Shown here: positions 35,476 to 44,056 of the stretch, piece after piece
Position numbering within the stretch: the first letter of the stretch is position 1
Layout of the letters: each line of letters starts with the position of its first letter
Made by a program: the position numbers and the translations under genes
Assembly (NCBI GenBank): GCA_000163995.1
Contig: CM000855.1
Coordinates: forward strand, 243,099-307,098
Length of the DNA stretch: 64,000 nt
Source: Campylobacter jejuni subsp. jejuni 414
Lineage (GTDB): Bacteria > Campylobacterota > Campylobacteria > Campylobacterales > Campylobacteraceae
Reading direction: 5' to 3'
The notes under the pieces: generated by a model
Databases searched by the model: none
The model's input: only the letters and a program-made list of their open reading frames with translations
What the model was told of the DNA's origin: nothing

Positions 35476-38400
35476 AAACCTTACCTCTTTTTTTATCTAG
35501 CCATTCATTGAAATTTTCTAAAAGATAGAAAAATAAAGGCACAAAGAATATCGCTAAAGTTGATGCTGCGATCATTCCTCCTACAAGTCCAGTTCCTAAG
35601 GCGTGTCTTGAAGCACTTCCTGCCCCTGTTGCAAAAATCATTGGCAAAACTCCAAAAGTAAATGCTAAAGAAGTCATAACAATAGGTCTAAATCTTAATT
35701 TAGCTGCATTAATTGCTGCTTCAAAAACACTTTTTCCTTTTTTTAAACGTTCTTCCATCGCAAATTCTACAATTAAAATAGCATTTTTAGCAGAAAGGCC
35801 TATTAAAAGTAACAGTCCTGTTTGAAAGTATATATCATTGTCAAATCCTCTAAGTGCTACAAGTAAAAAAGAGCCAAAAACTGCAAAAGGAACGGCTGTG
35901 ATAACAGCAAATGGCATTAGCCATCTTTCATATTGTGCTGCTAAGATTAAAAATACAAATACCATACCTAAAATAAAGGCATAAGCTCCAGTTCCTTTAG
36001 AACTTACTTCTTGATAGGCCGATCCTGACCAAGCAATAGAATACTCATCTCCTAGACTTTGTTTTGCTACTTCAGCAATAGCATCAATAGCTTGCCCTGA
36101 GGTATATCCTGGAGCAGGATCTCCTTGAATTAAAGCTGCTGGGAAAAGATTAAATCTTTTTACATCATCAGGACCTGCAGTTCTTACAAGGCTTAAGAAT
36201 GAATTTAAAGGGATCATTTGATTGTCACTTGATCTAACATAGATATTTTTTAATGCATCTTGAGTATTTCTAAAATCTCCTAAAGCTCTGATATTTACTT
36301 GGAAATTTTTACCTAACATAGGAAAATCATTAACATAATATGTCCCTATAGTTGCGCTGATTGTATTAAAAACATCTTGCATATTAAGATTATAGTATTT
36401 CATTTTATCTCTATCGATGATGAGTTTATATTGCGGAAAACTCGTATCAAGAGTAGTTCTTACGTTTGCAAGTTCTTTTCTTGTTCTTGCAAGTTCAAGC
36501 ATTTTATTGACATCTTGTTGTATGGCATCATAATCTTTACCGCTTTTATTTTGAGCATACATTTCAAAGCCACCTGTTAAACTAAGACCTGGTATTGGCG
36601 GTGGATTTAAAAAATAACTTAATGCATTTCTGTCTGCTGCATACTGTCCAAATAGTTGCGCAATGATTTGATTAGAGCTTTGCTCTCTTTGACTCCAATC
36701 TTTAAGTTTAAAAAATACTGCTGCAGCATTTTCTTTTAAAGAACTTGTAAATAAATCATATCCTATAAGGGATACGCTTGATTCAATACTTTCTATTTGA
36801 GTAACATTTTTATTGATTGTATCAACTTCTTCAATGGTTCTATGTATAGATGATCCAGAAGGAAGATTGATAATACTCATGATAACTCCTTGATCTTCAG
36901 AAGGAACTAAAGAGTTTGGAACAATTTTATAAAGATATATAATTGCTCCTATCATAATGCAAAAAAGAAGTAAAAAGCGAATAGTTCTTTTAAGTATATA
37001 AGCAACACCATTGCTAAATACAGAAGTACTCCAGTCAAAAAAATCATTGAATTTTTGAACAAAATAAAAAGGTTTACTTTCATTTCTTGTTAAAAATAGA
37101 GCAGATAAAGAAGGAGTAAGTGTTAGAGCAACAAATCCTGAAATAGCAACAGAAATTGCTAAAGTAAGAGCAAATTGTCTTTGAATTTCTCCTACAAATC
37201 CTGAAATGAAAGAAACAGGTATAAAAACAGCACACAATACAAGAACTATAGAAATAACAGGTGAACTTACTTCATTCATAGCTTGAATTGCTGCATCTTT
37301 AACTGAAATATTAGGATCTTCATGTAAAATTCTGTCAATATTTTCAACAACAATAATGGCATCATCTACAACAATTCCAATAGCTAAAATAAGAGCAAAA
37401 AGTGTTAAAAGATTGATACTAAAACCTAAAAGATAAAGTATGGCAAAAGTTCCCAATAAAGAAACAGGAACTGCTATCATAGGAATGATAGTTGATCTGA
37501 AGTTTTTCAAGAAAAGATACATTACGATAAGAACTAGTGCTAAAGCTTCAATGAAGGTTTTAATAACTTCTTTGATAGAGGCTTTAACAAATATGGTTGT
37601 ATCATAAGGAATTTTATATTTTAATCCTTGTGGAAAATTTTTAGAAAGTTCTTGCATTTTTTCTTCAATGAGTTTTGCAGTATTTACAGCATTAGCTCCT
37701 GATTGTAAATTGATAATAATTGGCACAGCTGCACTTATATTTAAGCGACCCGTTGAATTGTATTGCTCTGCTCCAATTTCTACTTGAGCTATATCCTTAA
37801 TTCTTAAGAAAGAATTATCTTCATTAACTCTTAAGATGATATTTTCAAATTCTTGTGGAGTTTGAAGTCTTCCTTGCATAGTGATAGAAAGAACTTGGGG
37901 TGATTTATTGACTACAGGTTCTTCTCCGATTTTACCTGTAGCGTATTGAGCGTTTTGTTCATTGATTGCACTTATAACATCATTTGCGGTAACACCAAAT
38001 TTATTTAATAAATCAGGTTTTAACCAAATTCTCATAGAATAATTTTTATTTCCTATCGCAGAAGCATTACCAACTCCAGGAATTCTTTTTAATTCATCTA
38101 AAATATTTAAAGAAGTATAGTTATAGATATCTATATCATTCATTGAACCATCTTCTGAGTATATGGAAACTACTTCAAGTATAGTAGAAGATGATTTTCT
38201 AACAGTAACCCCAAGTTTTTTGACCGCTTCTGGAAGTTTGGCTGTTGCTGCTGAAATTCTGTTGTTTACATCAACTGTTGCCTGATCCGGATTGGTTCCT
38301 ATATTGAAATAAACAGTTAATTTCATTTGTCCTGGTGAGCTTGTAGAGTCCATATAAATCATATTATCTACACCATTAATAGCATCTTCGATAGGACTTG

Positions 38401-38587
38401 CAACGGTTGAGGCAATGGTTTGAGCATCTGCCCCTGTATAAGTGGCACTTACTTGAACAGTTGGTGGAGTTAAAGAAGGGTATTGTTCCACTGGTAGATT
38501 TACTAAACCAATAGCTCCGGCGATTGAAATTATTATAGCGACTACAGAAGCAAATATAGGTCTTTCTATAAAAAATTTAGAAAACAT
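35468..38587 (-). CDS. cmeB: RND multidrug efflux transporter CmeB
   Basis: A 1039-residue inner membrane proton-driven pump of the HAE1 RND family. The N-terminus FFIERPIFASVVAIIISIAG and the first helix are typical. The proton-relay aspartates are in AIGIVVDDAIIVVENIDR, the second half has LLLIGLSAKNAILIVEFA, and two large periplasmic loops follow helices 1 and 7. All of these match the C. jejuni CmeB I remember, with scattered substitutions. It is intact and overlaps cmeA by 1 base. Its expected repressor CmeR is frameshifted here. Confidence 0.96.
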   Translation of the reverse strand: MFSKFFIERPIFASVVAIIISIAGAIGLVNLPVEQYPSLTPPTVQVSATYTGADAQTIASTVASPIEDAINGVDNMIYMDSTSSPGQMKLTVYFNIGTNPDQATVDVNNRISAATAKLPEAVKKLGVTVRKSSSTILEVVSIYSEDGSMNDIDIYNYTSLNILDELKRIPGVGNASAIGNKNYSMRIWLKPDLLNKFGVTANDVISAINEQNAQYATGKIGEEPVVNKSPQVLSITMQGRLQTPQEFENIILRVNEDNSFLRIKDIAQVEIGAEQYNSTGRLNISAAVPIIINLQSGANAVNTAKLIEEKMQELSKNFPQGLKYKIPYDTTIFVKASIKEVIKTFIEALALVLIVMYLFLKNFRSTIIPMIAVPVSLLGTFAILYLLGFSINLLTLFALILAIGIVVDDAIIVVENIDRILHEDPNISVKDAAIQAMNEVSSPVISIVLVLCAVFIPVSFISGFVGEIQRQFALTLAISVAISGFVALTLTPSLSALFLTRNESKPFYFVQKFNDFFDWSTSVFSNGVAYILKRTIRFLLLFCIMIGAIIYLYKIVPNSLVPSEDQGVIMSIINLPSGSSIHRTIEEVDTINKNVTQIESIESSVSLIGYDLFTSSLKENAAAVFFKLKDWSQREQSSNQIIAQLFGQYAADRNALSYFLNPPPIPGLSLTGGFEMYAQNKSGKDYDAIQQDVNKMLELARTRKELANVRTTLDTSFPQYKLIIDRDKMKYYNLNMQDVFNTISATIGTYYVNDFPMLGKNFQVNIRALGDFRNTQDALKNIYVRSSDNQMIPLNSFLSLVRTAGPDDVKRFNLFPAALIQGDPAPGYTSGQAIDAIAEVAKQSLGDEYSIAWSGSAYQEVSSKGTGAYAFILGMVFVFLILAAQYERWLMPFAVITAVPFAVFGSFLLVALRGFDNDIYFQTGLLLLIGLSAKNAILIVEFAMEERLKKGKSVFEAAINAAKLRFRPIVMTSLAFTFGVLPMIFATGAGSASRHALGTGLVGGMIAASTLAIFFVPLFFYLLENFNEWLDKKRGKVYE

Positions 38588-39690
38588 TATTTACTCCCAA
38601 CTTCTTGAACATCAGAGCCTATACGAATTTTTTTGAAATTATCTAAAATAACTTTATCACTATCTTTAAGTCCTGAACTAATAATGGCGTATTCATTATC
38701 CTGATAACTTATATGAACTGGAGTTTTGGTTACTTTGTTATTAACTATAGTATAAACATAAACTTCGTTTTGATCTTGCTTAACGGCTATTTGAGGCACT
38801 TTAAAACCATTTTTTTGTATAAAACCTTCTGAGGTAATTGTTGCAAAAGCACCTGGTAAGAGTGTGGAGTTGTTGTTATCAAATATAGCTTTGGCTTTTA
38901 CTGTCCCACTTTTAGCATCTATAACTGAATCAATAAAATAAAGTTTGCCTTTCACGATTTCTCCATTAAGATTTAAATTTGCATGGATGTTATCTAAATC
39001 CCATTTTCCACTTTGGGTATTGCGAACCAGATTTAGTTTATCTGTATCTGAAATGAAAAAATCTGCATAAATAGGATTTAAATTTGTAACTCTAACTAGT
39101 TCAGTTGTTGAGGCACTTACATAATCTCCTACATTAATTAAAGCATCTCCTACAGTACCATCAAAAGGAGCTTTTATTTCTGTATGATCTAGATCAATTC
39201 TTGCATTTGCAAGCTGTGCTCTAGCACTTACTAGATTGGCTTTTGAATTATTAAATGTAGCAAGAGAAGAGTCGTACTCTTTTTGAGAGATCGCACTTTT
39301 GCTAAAAAGAGCTTTGGAGCGATTAAAATCCTTGCTTGCGTTTTCAAAAGTTGCTTTAGCCATTAAGGTTTGTCCGTAAGCTGAATTAACGCCGGCTTTA
39401 AATTTATCTTGCTCTATGATAAATAATGTTTGTCCTTTTTTTACTCTATCGCCAGCTTTAAAAAGTTTACTTACTATTACTCCGCTAATTTGAGGTTTTA
39501 TAATAACATCATAATCACTGACAAGTTTAGCAGGATAGGTAAAACTAAGTGGCAAATCTTCAGATTTAACACTCATGGTTGTTACAGGTTGAGGTGGCAT
39601 TTGAATTTTTGGTGTTTCTTCTTTACTGCAAGCAGTGAGTAAAAACGCAACACTTAAAACTAAAACAGTGTTTTTTTGAAATGATTTCAT
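38587..39690 (-). CDS. cmeA: Efflux periplasmic adaptor CmeA
   Basis: A 367-residue membrane fusion protein that links CmeB to CmeC. The lipobox FLLTACSK puts the lipidated cysteine at C21. Barrel-sandwich and hairpin segments include IIKPQISGVIVSKLFKAGD with RVKKGQTLF, DLDHTEIKAPFDGTVGD and DYVSASTTELVRV, all usual for adaptors. It is the first gene of cmeABC, with a TATAAT promoter and CmeR operator in the 93 bases upstream. Confidence 0.95.
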   Translation of the reverse strand: MKSFQKNTVLVLSVAFLLTACSKEETPKIQMPPQPVTTMSVKSEDLPLSFTYPAKLVSDYDVIIKPQISGVIVSKLFKAGDRVKKGQTLFIIEQDKFKAGVNSAYGQTLMAKATFENASKDFNRSKALFSKSAISQKEYDSSLATFNNSKANLVSARAQLANARIDLDHTEIKAPFDGTVGDALINVGDYVSASTTELVRVTNLNPIYADFFISDTDKLNLVRNTQSGKWDLDNIHANLNLNGEIVKGKLYFIDSVIDAKSGTVKAKAIFDNNNSTLLPGAFATITSEGFIQKNGFKVPQIAVKQDQNEVYVYTIVNNKVTKTPVHISYQDNEYAIISSGLKDSDKVILDNFKKIRIGSDVQEVGSK

Positions 39691-39719
39691 GGTTTTGCCT
39701 TGAAAAATTAAGTTAAAAT

Positions 39720-39735
39720 TGTAATATTTATTACA
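39720..39735. promoter_or_regulatory. CmeR operator upstream of cmeA
   Basis: The 16-base near-palindrome TGTAATATTTATTACA (TGTAATAAATATTACA on the minus strand) matches the CmeR-binding inverted repeat reported for C. jejuni (recalled). It lies between the -10 element and the cmeA start, where a bound repressor would block transcription. The operator is intact although the repressor gene is frameshifted. Confidence 0.85.
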
Positions 39736-39749
39736 AAAATTTTTGGCTA

Positions 39750-39755
39750 ATTATA
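39750..39755 (-). promoter_or_regulatory. cmeABC promoter -10 element
   Basis: TATAAT on the minus strand (ATTATA on the plus strand) lies 60 bases before the cmeA start and about 15 bases upstream of the operator. No clear -35, as is normal in Campylobacter. Confidence 0.65.
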
Positions 39756-39783
39756 TCTAAATATCGGTTAATAAAATTATTTT

Positions 39784-40415
39784 TCAAGCTTTTGAGCTAT
39801 TAATTCCATTTAGAAAAACATTTACAACAAATTCAACATGCTCTTTTTGTTCTTTTTTATTTTTTAATGGGGTATTAATTAAAACATTAAGATGGTGATA
39901 AGGTTCTTTTAACATAGTGCAAAAGAGAACTGCAAGTTTTTCCGCATTTTGTTTCATATAAGAATTGTCTTGTTGCTTGAAAAAATCCATAAGTATATTA
40001 TAGGAAAAATTTTGTTGATTATTTTCTATCCAATTAGCAAGATGTCTATCTTTATCATAAACCTGAGAATAAACAATTTTACCAAAAGCTACAGCTTCTG
40101 GTTGATTAAAAATTTCTATAAAAGCTAAGCCAAAAGAAGTTAAAATTTCTTTTAAGGTGCCATTTTCAATTTCTTGTGTTTTAGAATAAATAAGATGAAA
40201 GTGCTTTTTGCATATACCATCTAAAATTTCAAAGAACAACCCTTCTTTACTTTTAAAACTATCATAAATATTGGAATAAGATCCTCCAGATAATTAATAA
40301 TATCACTCAAACTTGTTTCTTGATATCCTTTTGTTAAAAAAAGTTCTAAAGCCACTGTTTTAATTTTTTCTTGTCTAGTCAAAACCTTTTGCGATGGTGT
40401 TTTATTTGAGTTCAT
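39784..40415 (-). pseudogene. cmeR: Frameshifted TetR-family repressor CmeR
   Basis: CmeR normally is a 210-residue repressor of cmeABC. From ATG 40415 the frame gives the DNA-binding half (TRQEKIKTVALELFLTKGYQ, then ETSLSDII) up to about residue 42. There a single A is missing (AAA to AA, near 40293-40295) in the codon after DII, so the frame changes and stops 22 residues later. The rest of CmeR (FFEILDGICKKHFHLIYSKT to NGINSSKA) continues intact in the next frame. Restoring one base would give KLSGGSYSNIYDSFKSKEG, the expected helix-turn-helix. Everything else looks undamaged, so the lesion is recent, or is an error in the sequence. The gene overlaps ccoG by 14 bases. Confidence 0.9.
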
Positions 40416-41778
40416 TTTTATCCTTTATAAGAGTGCTTTTAGGATATACAAAGATACTTTTTCTAAAAACTGAAATTTTTTCATTATCCTTAGCATAAGC
40501 TTTTATATGCAGAGGAAAGATTACATCTTTTTTATCATTATTTGCTAATTTTTTTGTAGCTTTAATGACAACTATTTTTTTAACTTGTTCTCCCGCTTTT
40601 AATGTAAAAGGTTTGCTTGGTCTTGTGATTTCAATTCCATCATTTATTCCTTCTAAATTTGCTGTAAAATAATATTCATGAGGCTTAGAATCTGTATTTT
40701 GAAACAAAAAGGTATAAGCATTTGAAATAACTAATTCACCTTTAACATTTGAAATATTATATAATTCACTACTGCGATTGATATTTAAAAGCATACTTTC
40801 TTTTTTGCTTCCCATGATAATTAAAGCTAGCAAAGCAATTAAAAGAACTATAAAATATGCTATCGTTCTAAATCTTAAATAATGAACTTTAGAATGCGTT
40901 TCAATAGCTTTTGCACTTGTCCAATTGATTAAACTTGGTCTATTAAATTTATTTTGTACTTTTGAGCAAGCATCGGCACATTCAAGACAATTGATACATT
41001 CAAGTTGCATTCCTTTGCGTATATCAATATGTGTTGGGCAGATACTAACACAGGCTTCACAGCCTATACATTCTCCCTCAGGTGGTTTTTTATGAAGTTT
41101 AGTGTGTCCATCATAGATCAAGCCCCCGCGTTTTTCATCATAAATTACTTGCATTGTATCATGATCAAACATAACAGATTGTATTCTTGCATACGGGCAA
41201 ACATAAGTGCAAAATTTTTCTTGCAAATAGGTAATATCTAAAGTAAAAAATAAGCTAGTGCAAAATAAAATTCCAAGTAAAAATAAATGCTCACTAGGAT
41301 TTTGAATATAATTGAAAAAATCTTCAGGAGGGATAAAATACCAAAGTAAATTACTTACAGCAACTAAAGATATAAAATAAAAAATTATTACTCCAGTAAA
41401 TTTTTTAAAATATTCTCTTTCATATTCTTTTTGTTTATTGTTGATATTTTTACGAATTTTAAGAAATTTAGTTTGGATTATATCTCTATATATAACCCTA
41501 AAAATTGTTTGCGGACAACTCCAAGCACACCAAATTCTTCCACCTAAAGTGGTAATAAAAAATATAAATAAAAAAAGAAATATAAGAACAAAAGGCATAA
41601 GATAAAATTCTTGCGTTGAGAAAGAAATAAAAAATAAATTTAATTTAGAGTGATCAAAATTTAAAAGAAAAAAATGATTATCATTAATTCTTATAAAAGG
41701 TAAGGTAAATATGATAATACTTGCAATTAAATATACAAAATATCGTTTTTTTGTATAGTTTGTAATGTGTCCTTGCAT
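40402..41778 (-). CDS. ccoG: Cytochrome oxidase assembly protein CcoG (RdxA/FixG-like)
   Basis: A 458-residue membrane ferredoxin involved in maturing the copper centre of cbb3 oxidase. Several N-terminal helices carry RIWCAWSCPQTIFR, and a polyferredoxin domain has CIGCEACVSICPTHIDI and CINCLECADACSK, two [4Fe-4S] motifs. A further helix (about 303-325) leads to a C-terminal immunoglobulin-like domain (about 335-450). Length and order are typical of FixG/CcoG. It is followed by cmeR with a 14-base overlap, so cmeR is read from the ccoG transcript. Cj0369c from memory. Confidence 0.9.
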   Translation of the reverse strand: MQGHITNYTKKRYFVYLIASIIIFTLPFIRINDNHFFLLNFDHSKLNLFFISFSTQEFYLMPFVLIFLFLFIFFITTLGGRIWCAWSCPQTIFRVIYRDIIQTKFLKIRKNINNKQKEYEREYFKKFTGVIIFYFISLVAVSNLLWYFIPPEDFFNYIQNPSEHLFLLGILFCTSLFFTLDITYLQEKFCTYVCPYARIQSVMFDHDTMQVIYDEKRGGLIYDGHTKLHKKPPEGECIGCEACVSICPTHIDIRKGMQLECINCLECADACSKVQNKFNRPSLINWTSAKAIETHSKVHYLRFRTIAYFIVLLIALLALIIMGSKKESMLLNINRSSELYNISNVKGELVISNAYTFLFQNTDSKPHEYYFTANLEGINDGIEITRPSKPFTLKAGEQVKKIVVIKATKKLANNDKKDVIFPLHIKAYAKDNEKISVFRKSIFVYPKSTLIKDKNELK

Positions 41779-41887
41779 CTTTAGTCCTTAATTATAATTT
41801 TAACATTTTGCAATTAAAGATTATAGCCGATAAAAACTAAAACAATTTTTAGATTTTGTTATAAGTTGGAATTAATAAGAAGTGTTT

Positions 41888-41893
41888 TATAAT
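41888..41893 (+). promoter_or_regulatory. rpsU promoter -10 element
   Basis: TATAAT 43 bases before the GTG start of rpsU, in the 158-base region between divergent ccoG and rpsU. Confidence 0.6.
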
Positions 41894-41936
41894 TATGCTT
41901 GACAACAAAAATTTACACAGAAAGGTGGTGAGGACT

Positions 41937-42149
41937 GTGCCAGGAATTAAGGTGCATCCTAATGAGTCTTTTGATGAAGCGTATCGCAAATTTAAGAAAC
42001 AAGTAGATAGAAATCTAGTTGTAACTGAAGTAAGAGCGAGAAGGTTTTTTGAGCCTATGACTGAAATTCGCAAAAAACAAAAAATTTCAGCACGCAAAAA
42101 AATGCTTAAAAGGCTTTATATGCTTAGACGATACGAGTCAAGACTCTAA
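41937..42149 (+). CDS. rpsU: 30S ribosomal protein bS21
   Basis: A 70-residue basic ribosomal protein. I choose the GTG at 41937, giving [19 protein letters not shown], because it matches the family start and has aaaggtgg upstream. The longer frame from 41895 begins with non-family residues. The C-terminal [20 protein letters not shown] and RYESRL are typical of bS21. It is a single gene with its own promoter and terminator. Confidence 0.94.
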   Translation: MPGIKVHPNESFDEAYRKFKKQVDRNLVVTEVRARRFFEPMTEIRKKQKISARKKMLKRLYMLRRYESRL

Positions 42150-42153
42150 CCCG

Positions 42154-42176
42154 AAAGCCCGAAAGGGCTTTTTTTC
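42154..42176 (+). terminator. Rho-independent terminator of rpsU
   Basis: AAAGCCC (42154-42160), GAAA loop, GGGCTTT (42165-42171), then a run of T. It begins 5 bases after the stop. Confidence 0.92.
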
Positions 42177-42269
42177 TTTGATATTTATAAACTCCATTTA
42201 GTATTAAAAAATATTTATTATTTTTTGTTAAAATTTCTAATTTAAATTTTCTGTTTTTAGGATAAACTT

Positions 42270-42875
42270 ATGAAAAAAATCAAAAAAATCATTCAAATTG
42301 GTATGATAGGTGGTTTAGCAGCTGTTGCAGCTGGTGCTTTGGCAGGTTGTGGAAATAATAATGAAAATTCAGATGTTTTAAATCAAGCAGCTAGTGCTCA
42401 AGGAGCCTTTGTAATTATCGAAGAAACTGCACCAGGACAATATAAGATTAAAGATCAATATCCAAGTGATGAAACAAGGGTAGTTTTAAAAGATCTTAAT
42501 GGCACAGAGAGAATTTTATCCAAAGAAGAAATGGATGCTTTGATTAAAGAAGAAGCAGCTAAAATTGACAATGGAACTTCAAATTTAACTAAAGATAATG
42601 GGCAAGTTAGCAGTGGAGGATTAAGTTTAGGAGAAACTTTGCTTGCAAGTGCTGCGGGTGCTATTTTGGGAAGTTGGATAGGTTCAAAACTTTTTAATAA
42701 TCAAAATTTTGCTAATCAACAACGCGGTGCTTTTTCAAATCAAAGTGCTTACCAAAGAAGTGTCAATAGTTTTAATAAAGCGGGCACAACAAGTTCTGCT
42801 TCAAGCGCTAAAAAATCAGGCTTTTTTGGTGGAGACTCTAAGACTACAAGTTCTAGTTCTTCTTTTGGTTCTTAA
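42270..42875 (+). CDS. UPF0323 family lipoprotein
   Basis: A 201-residue outer membrane or periplasmic lipoprotein. The signal peptide ends in the lipobox GALAGCGNN with the lipidated cysteine at C27. A conserved region with EETAPGQYKIKDQYPSDETR (about 51-70) follows. A Gly-rich helix (about 114-135, ASAAGAILGSWIGSKLF) leads to a low-complexity Ser/Asn/Gln tail ending SSSSSFGS. It is named UPF0323 in C. jejuni (Cj0371) and linked to virulence or chemotaxis in some work, which I recall only loosely. It sits 9 bases before the ATP-grasp gene, like YgiB with YgiC in E. coli. Confidence 0.8.
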   Translation: MKKIKKIIQIGMIGGLAAVAAGALAGCGNNNENSDVLNQAASAQGAFVIIEETAPGQYKIKDQYPSDETRVVLKDLNGTERILSKEEMDALIKEEAAKIDNGTSNLTKDNGQVSSGGLSLGETLLASAAGAILGSWIGSKLFNNQNFANQQRGAFSNQSAYQRSVNSFNKAGTTSSASSAKKSGFFGGDSKTTSSSSSFGS

Positions 42876-42884
42876 GGATAATCG

Positions 42885-44054
42885 ATGCAATTAATACAAG
42901 TAAATAAACTTCAAAAAGATTATTTAGAAAACATAGGTTTTTCATGGCATACTGATGAGGATGGGAGTGATTATATTAGTGATAAGTTAGTTTGTGTTAA
43001 AGAAAGTGAGGTCAATGCTTATTATGAAGCAGTAAATGAACTTTATGATATGTTTATTGCTGCAGCACAAGAAGTGATTGATAATGATCGTTTTGATGAA
43101 CTTGGAATCCCTTTTAATCTTGTCGATGCGATTAAGATGAGTTGGGACAATGAAGTGCATTGGCATTTATATGGGCGTTTTGATTTAGCTGGTGGAATTG
43201 ATGGCAAGCCTATAAAACTTATAGAATTTAATGCCGATACTCCAACTGCTCTTTTTGAAAGTGCGATTTTGCAATGGGCGCTTTTAAAACAAAATGGAAT
43301 GGATGAAAGTGCGCAATTTAACAGCATTTATGAAAGTTTAATGGATAATTTTAAAAGGCTTATCACTCTTGATGAAAGCGTTGAAGGATTTGAAGAGCAT
43401 TATCAAGGATGGAAAATTCTTTTTTCAAGTGTGGCAGGAAGTAAAGAAGAAGAAATCACTACAAAATTACTCGCTCATATAGCTAATGAAGCAGGTTTTC
43501 AAACTAATTTTTCCTTTGTGGATGAGGTGGAATTTAGCGAAGAAGGTATTTTTAAAGAGGGTGAAAATTATGAGTATTGGTTTAAGCTTATTCCTTGGGA
43601 GGATATAGCTATAGAAGAGGGTGAACTTGCCATGCTTTTAACTCAAATTATGCGTAATCAAAGAGCGATTATTTTAAACCCTGCTTATACACTTTTATTT
43701 CAGTCTAAGGGAATTTTAAAAATTTTATGGGAACTTTATCCAAACCACCCTTTACTTTTAGAAACAAAAGATACTCCTTTAGAGGGTAAAAATTATGTTA
43801 AAAAACCTGTTTTCGGTAGAGAAGGGGCAAATATCAGTATAATTAAAGATGGAAAAACTTTGCATGAAAATGTAGGTCCTTATGGAAACAATAAAGTTAT
43901 CTATCAAGAATATGTAGAGTTTAATTCATGCGAAAATGAATACTATCAAGCAGGTGTTTTCTTTGCTTATGAAGGATGTGGCTTAGGGTTTAGGAAAGGC
44001 GGTCTTGTGCTTGATAATTATTCTAAATTTGTAGGACATATTATCAAGGAGTAA
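42885..44054 (+). CDS. Glutathionylspermidine synthase-like ATP-grasp ligase (YgiC-type)
   Basis: A 389-residue member of the GspS C-terminal (ATP-grasp) family without the amidase domain. Motifs seen include HLYGRFDLAGG, LIEFNADTPTALFES (a conserved nucleotide/peptide loop), KPVFGREGANISI (ATP-grasp lysine) and IYQEYVEFN with conserved acidic residues. The family joins a peptide to an amine with ATP. Campylobacter is not known to make glutathione, so glutathionylspermidine is an unlikely product. The tight pairing with the lipoprotein suggests that it may modify that protein or a partner (inference). Confidence 0.8.
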   Translation: MQLIQVNKLQKDYLENIGFSWHTDEDGSDYISDKLVCVKESEVNAYYEAVNELYDMFIAAAQEVIDNDRFDELGIPFNLVDAIKMSWDNEVHWHLYGRFDLAGGIDGKPIKLIEFNADTPTALFESAILQWALLKQNGMDESAQFNSIYESLMDNFKRLITLDESVEGFEEHYQGWKILFSSVAGSKEEEITTKLLAHIANEAGFQTNFSFVDEVEFSEEGIFKEGENYEYWFKLIPWEDIAIEEGELAMLLTQIMRNQRAIILNPAYTLLFQSKGILKILWELYPNHPLLLETKDTPLEGKNYVKKPVFGREGANISIIKDGKTLHENVGPYGNNKVIYQEYVEFNSCENEYYQAGVFFAYEGCGLGFRKGGLVLDNYSKFVGHIIKE

Positions 44055-44056
44055 AA

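Noticed and set aside
39784..40239. Independent small TetR-like gene starting at a TTG
   Set aside because: It is the C-terminal part of CmeR after a single-base frameshift. It has no DNA-binding domain and no convincing start.
41895..41936. Longer bS21 starting at ATG 41895
   Set aside because: The extra 14 residues are not part of bS21. GTG 41937 follows aaaggtgg and gives the normal 70 residues.
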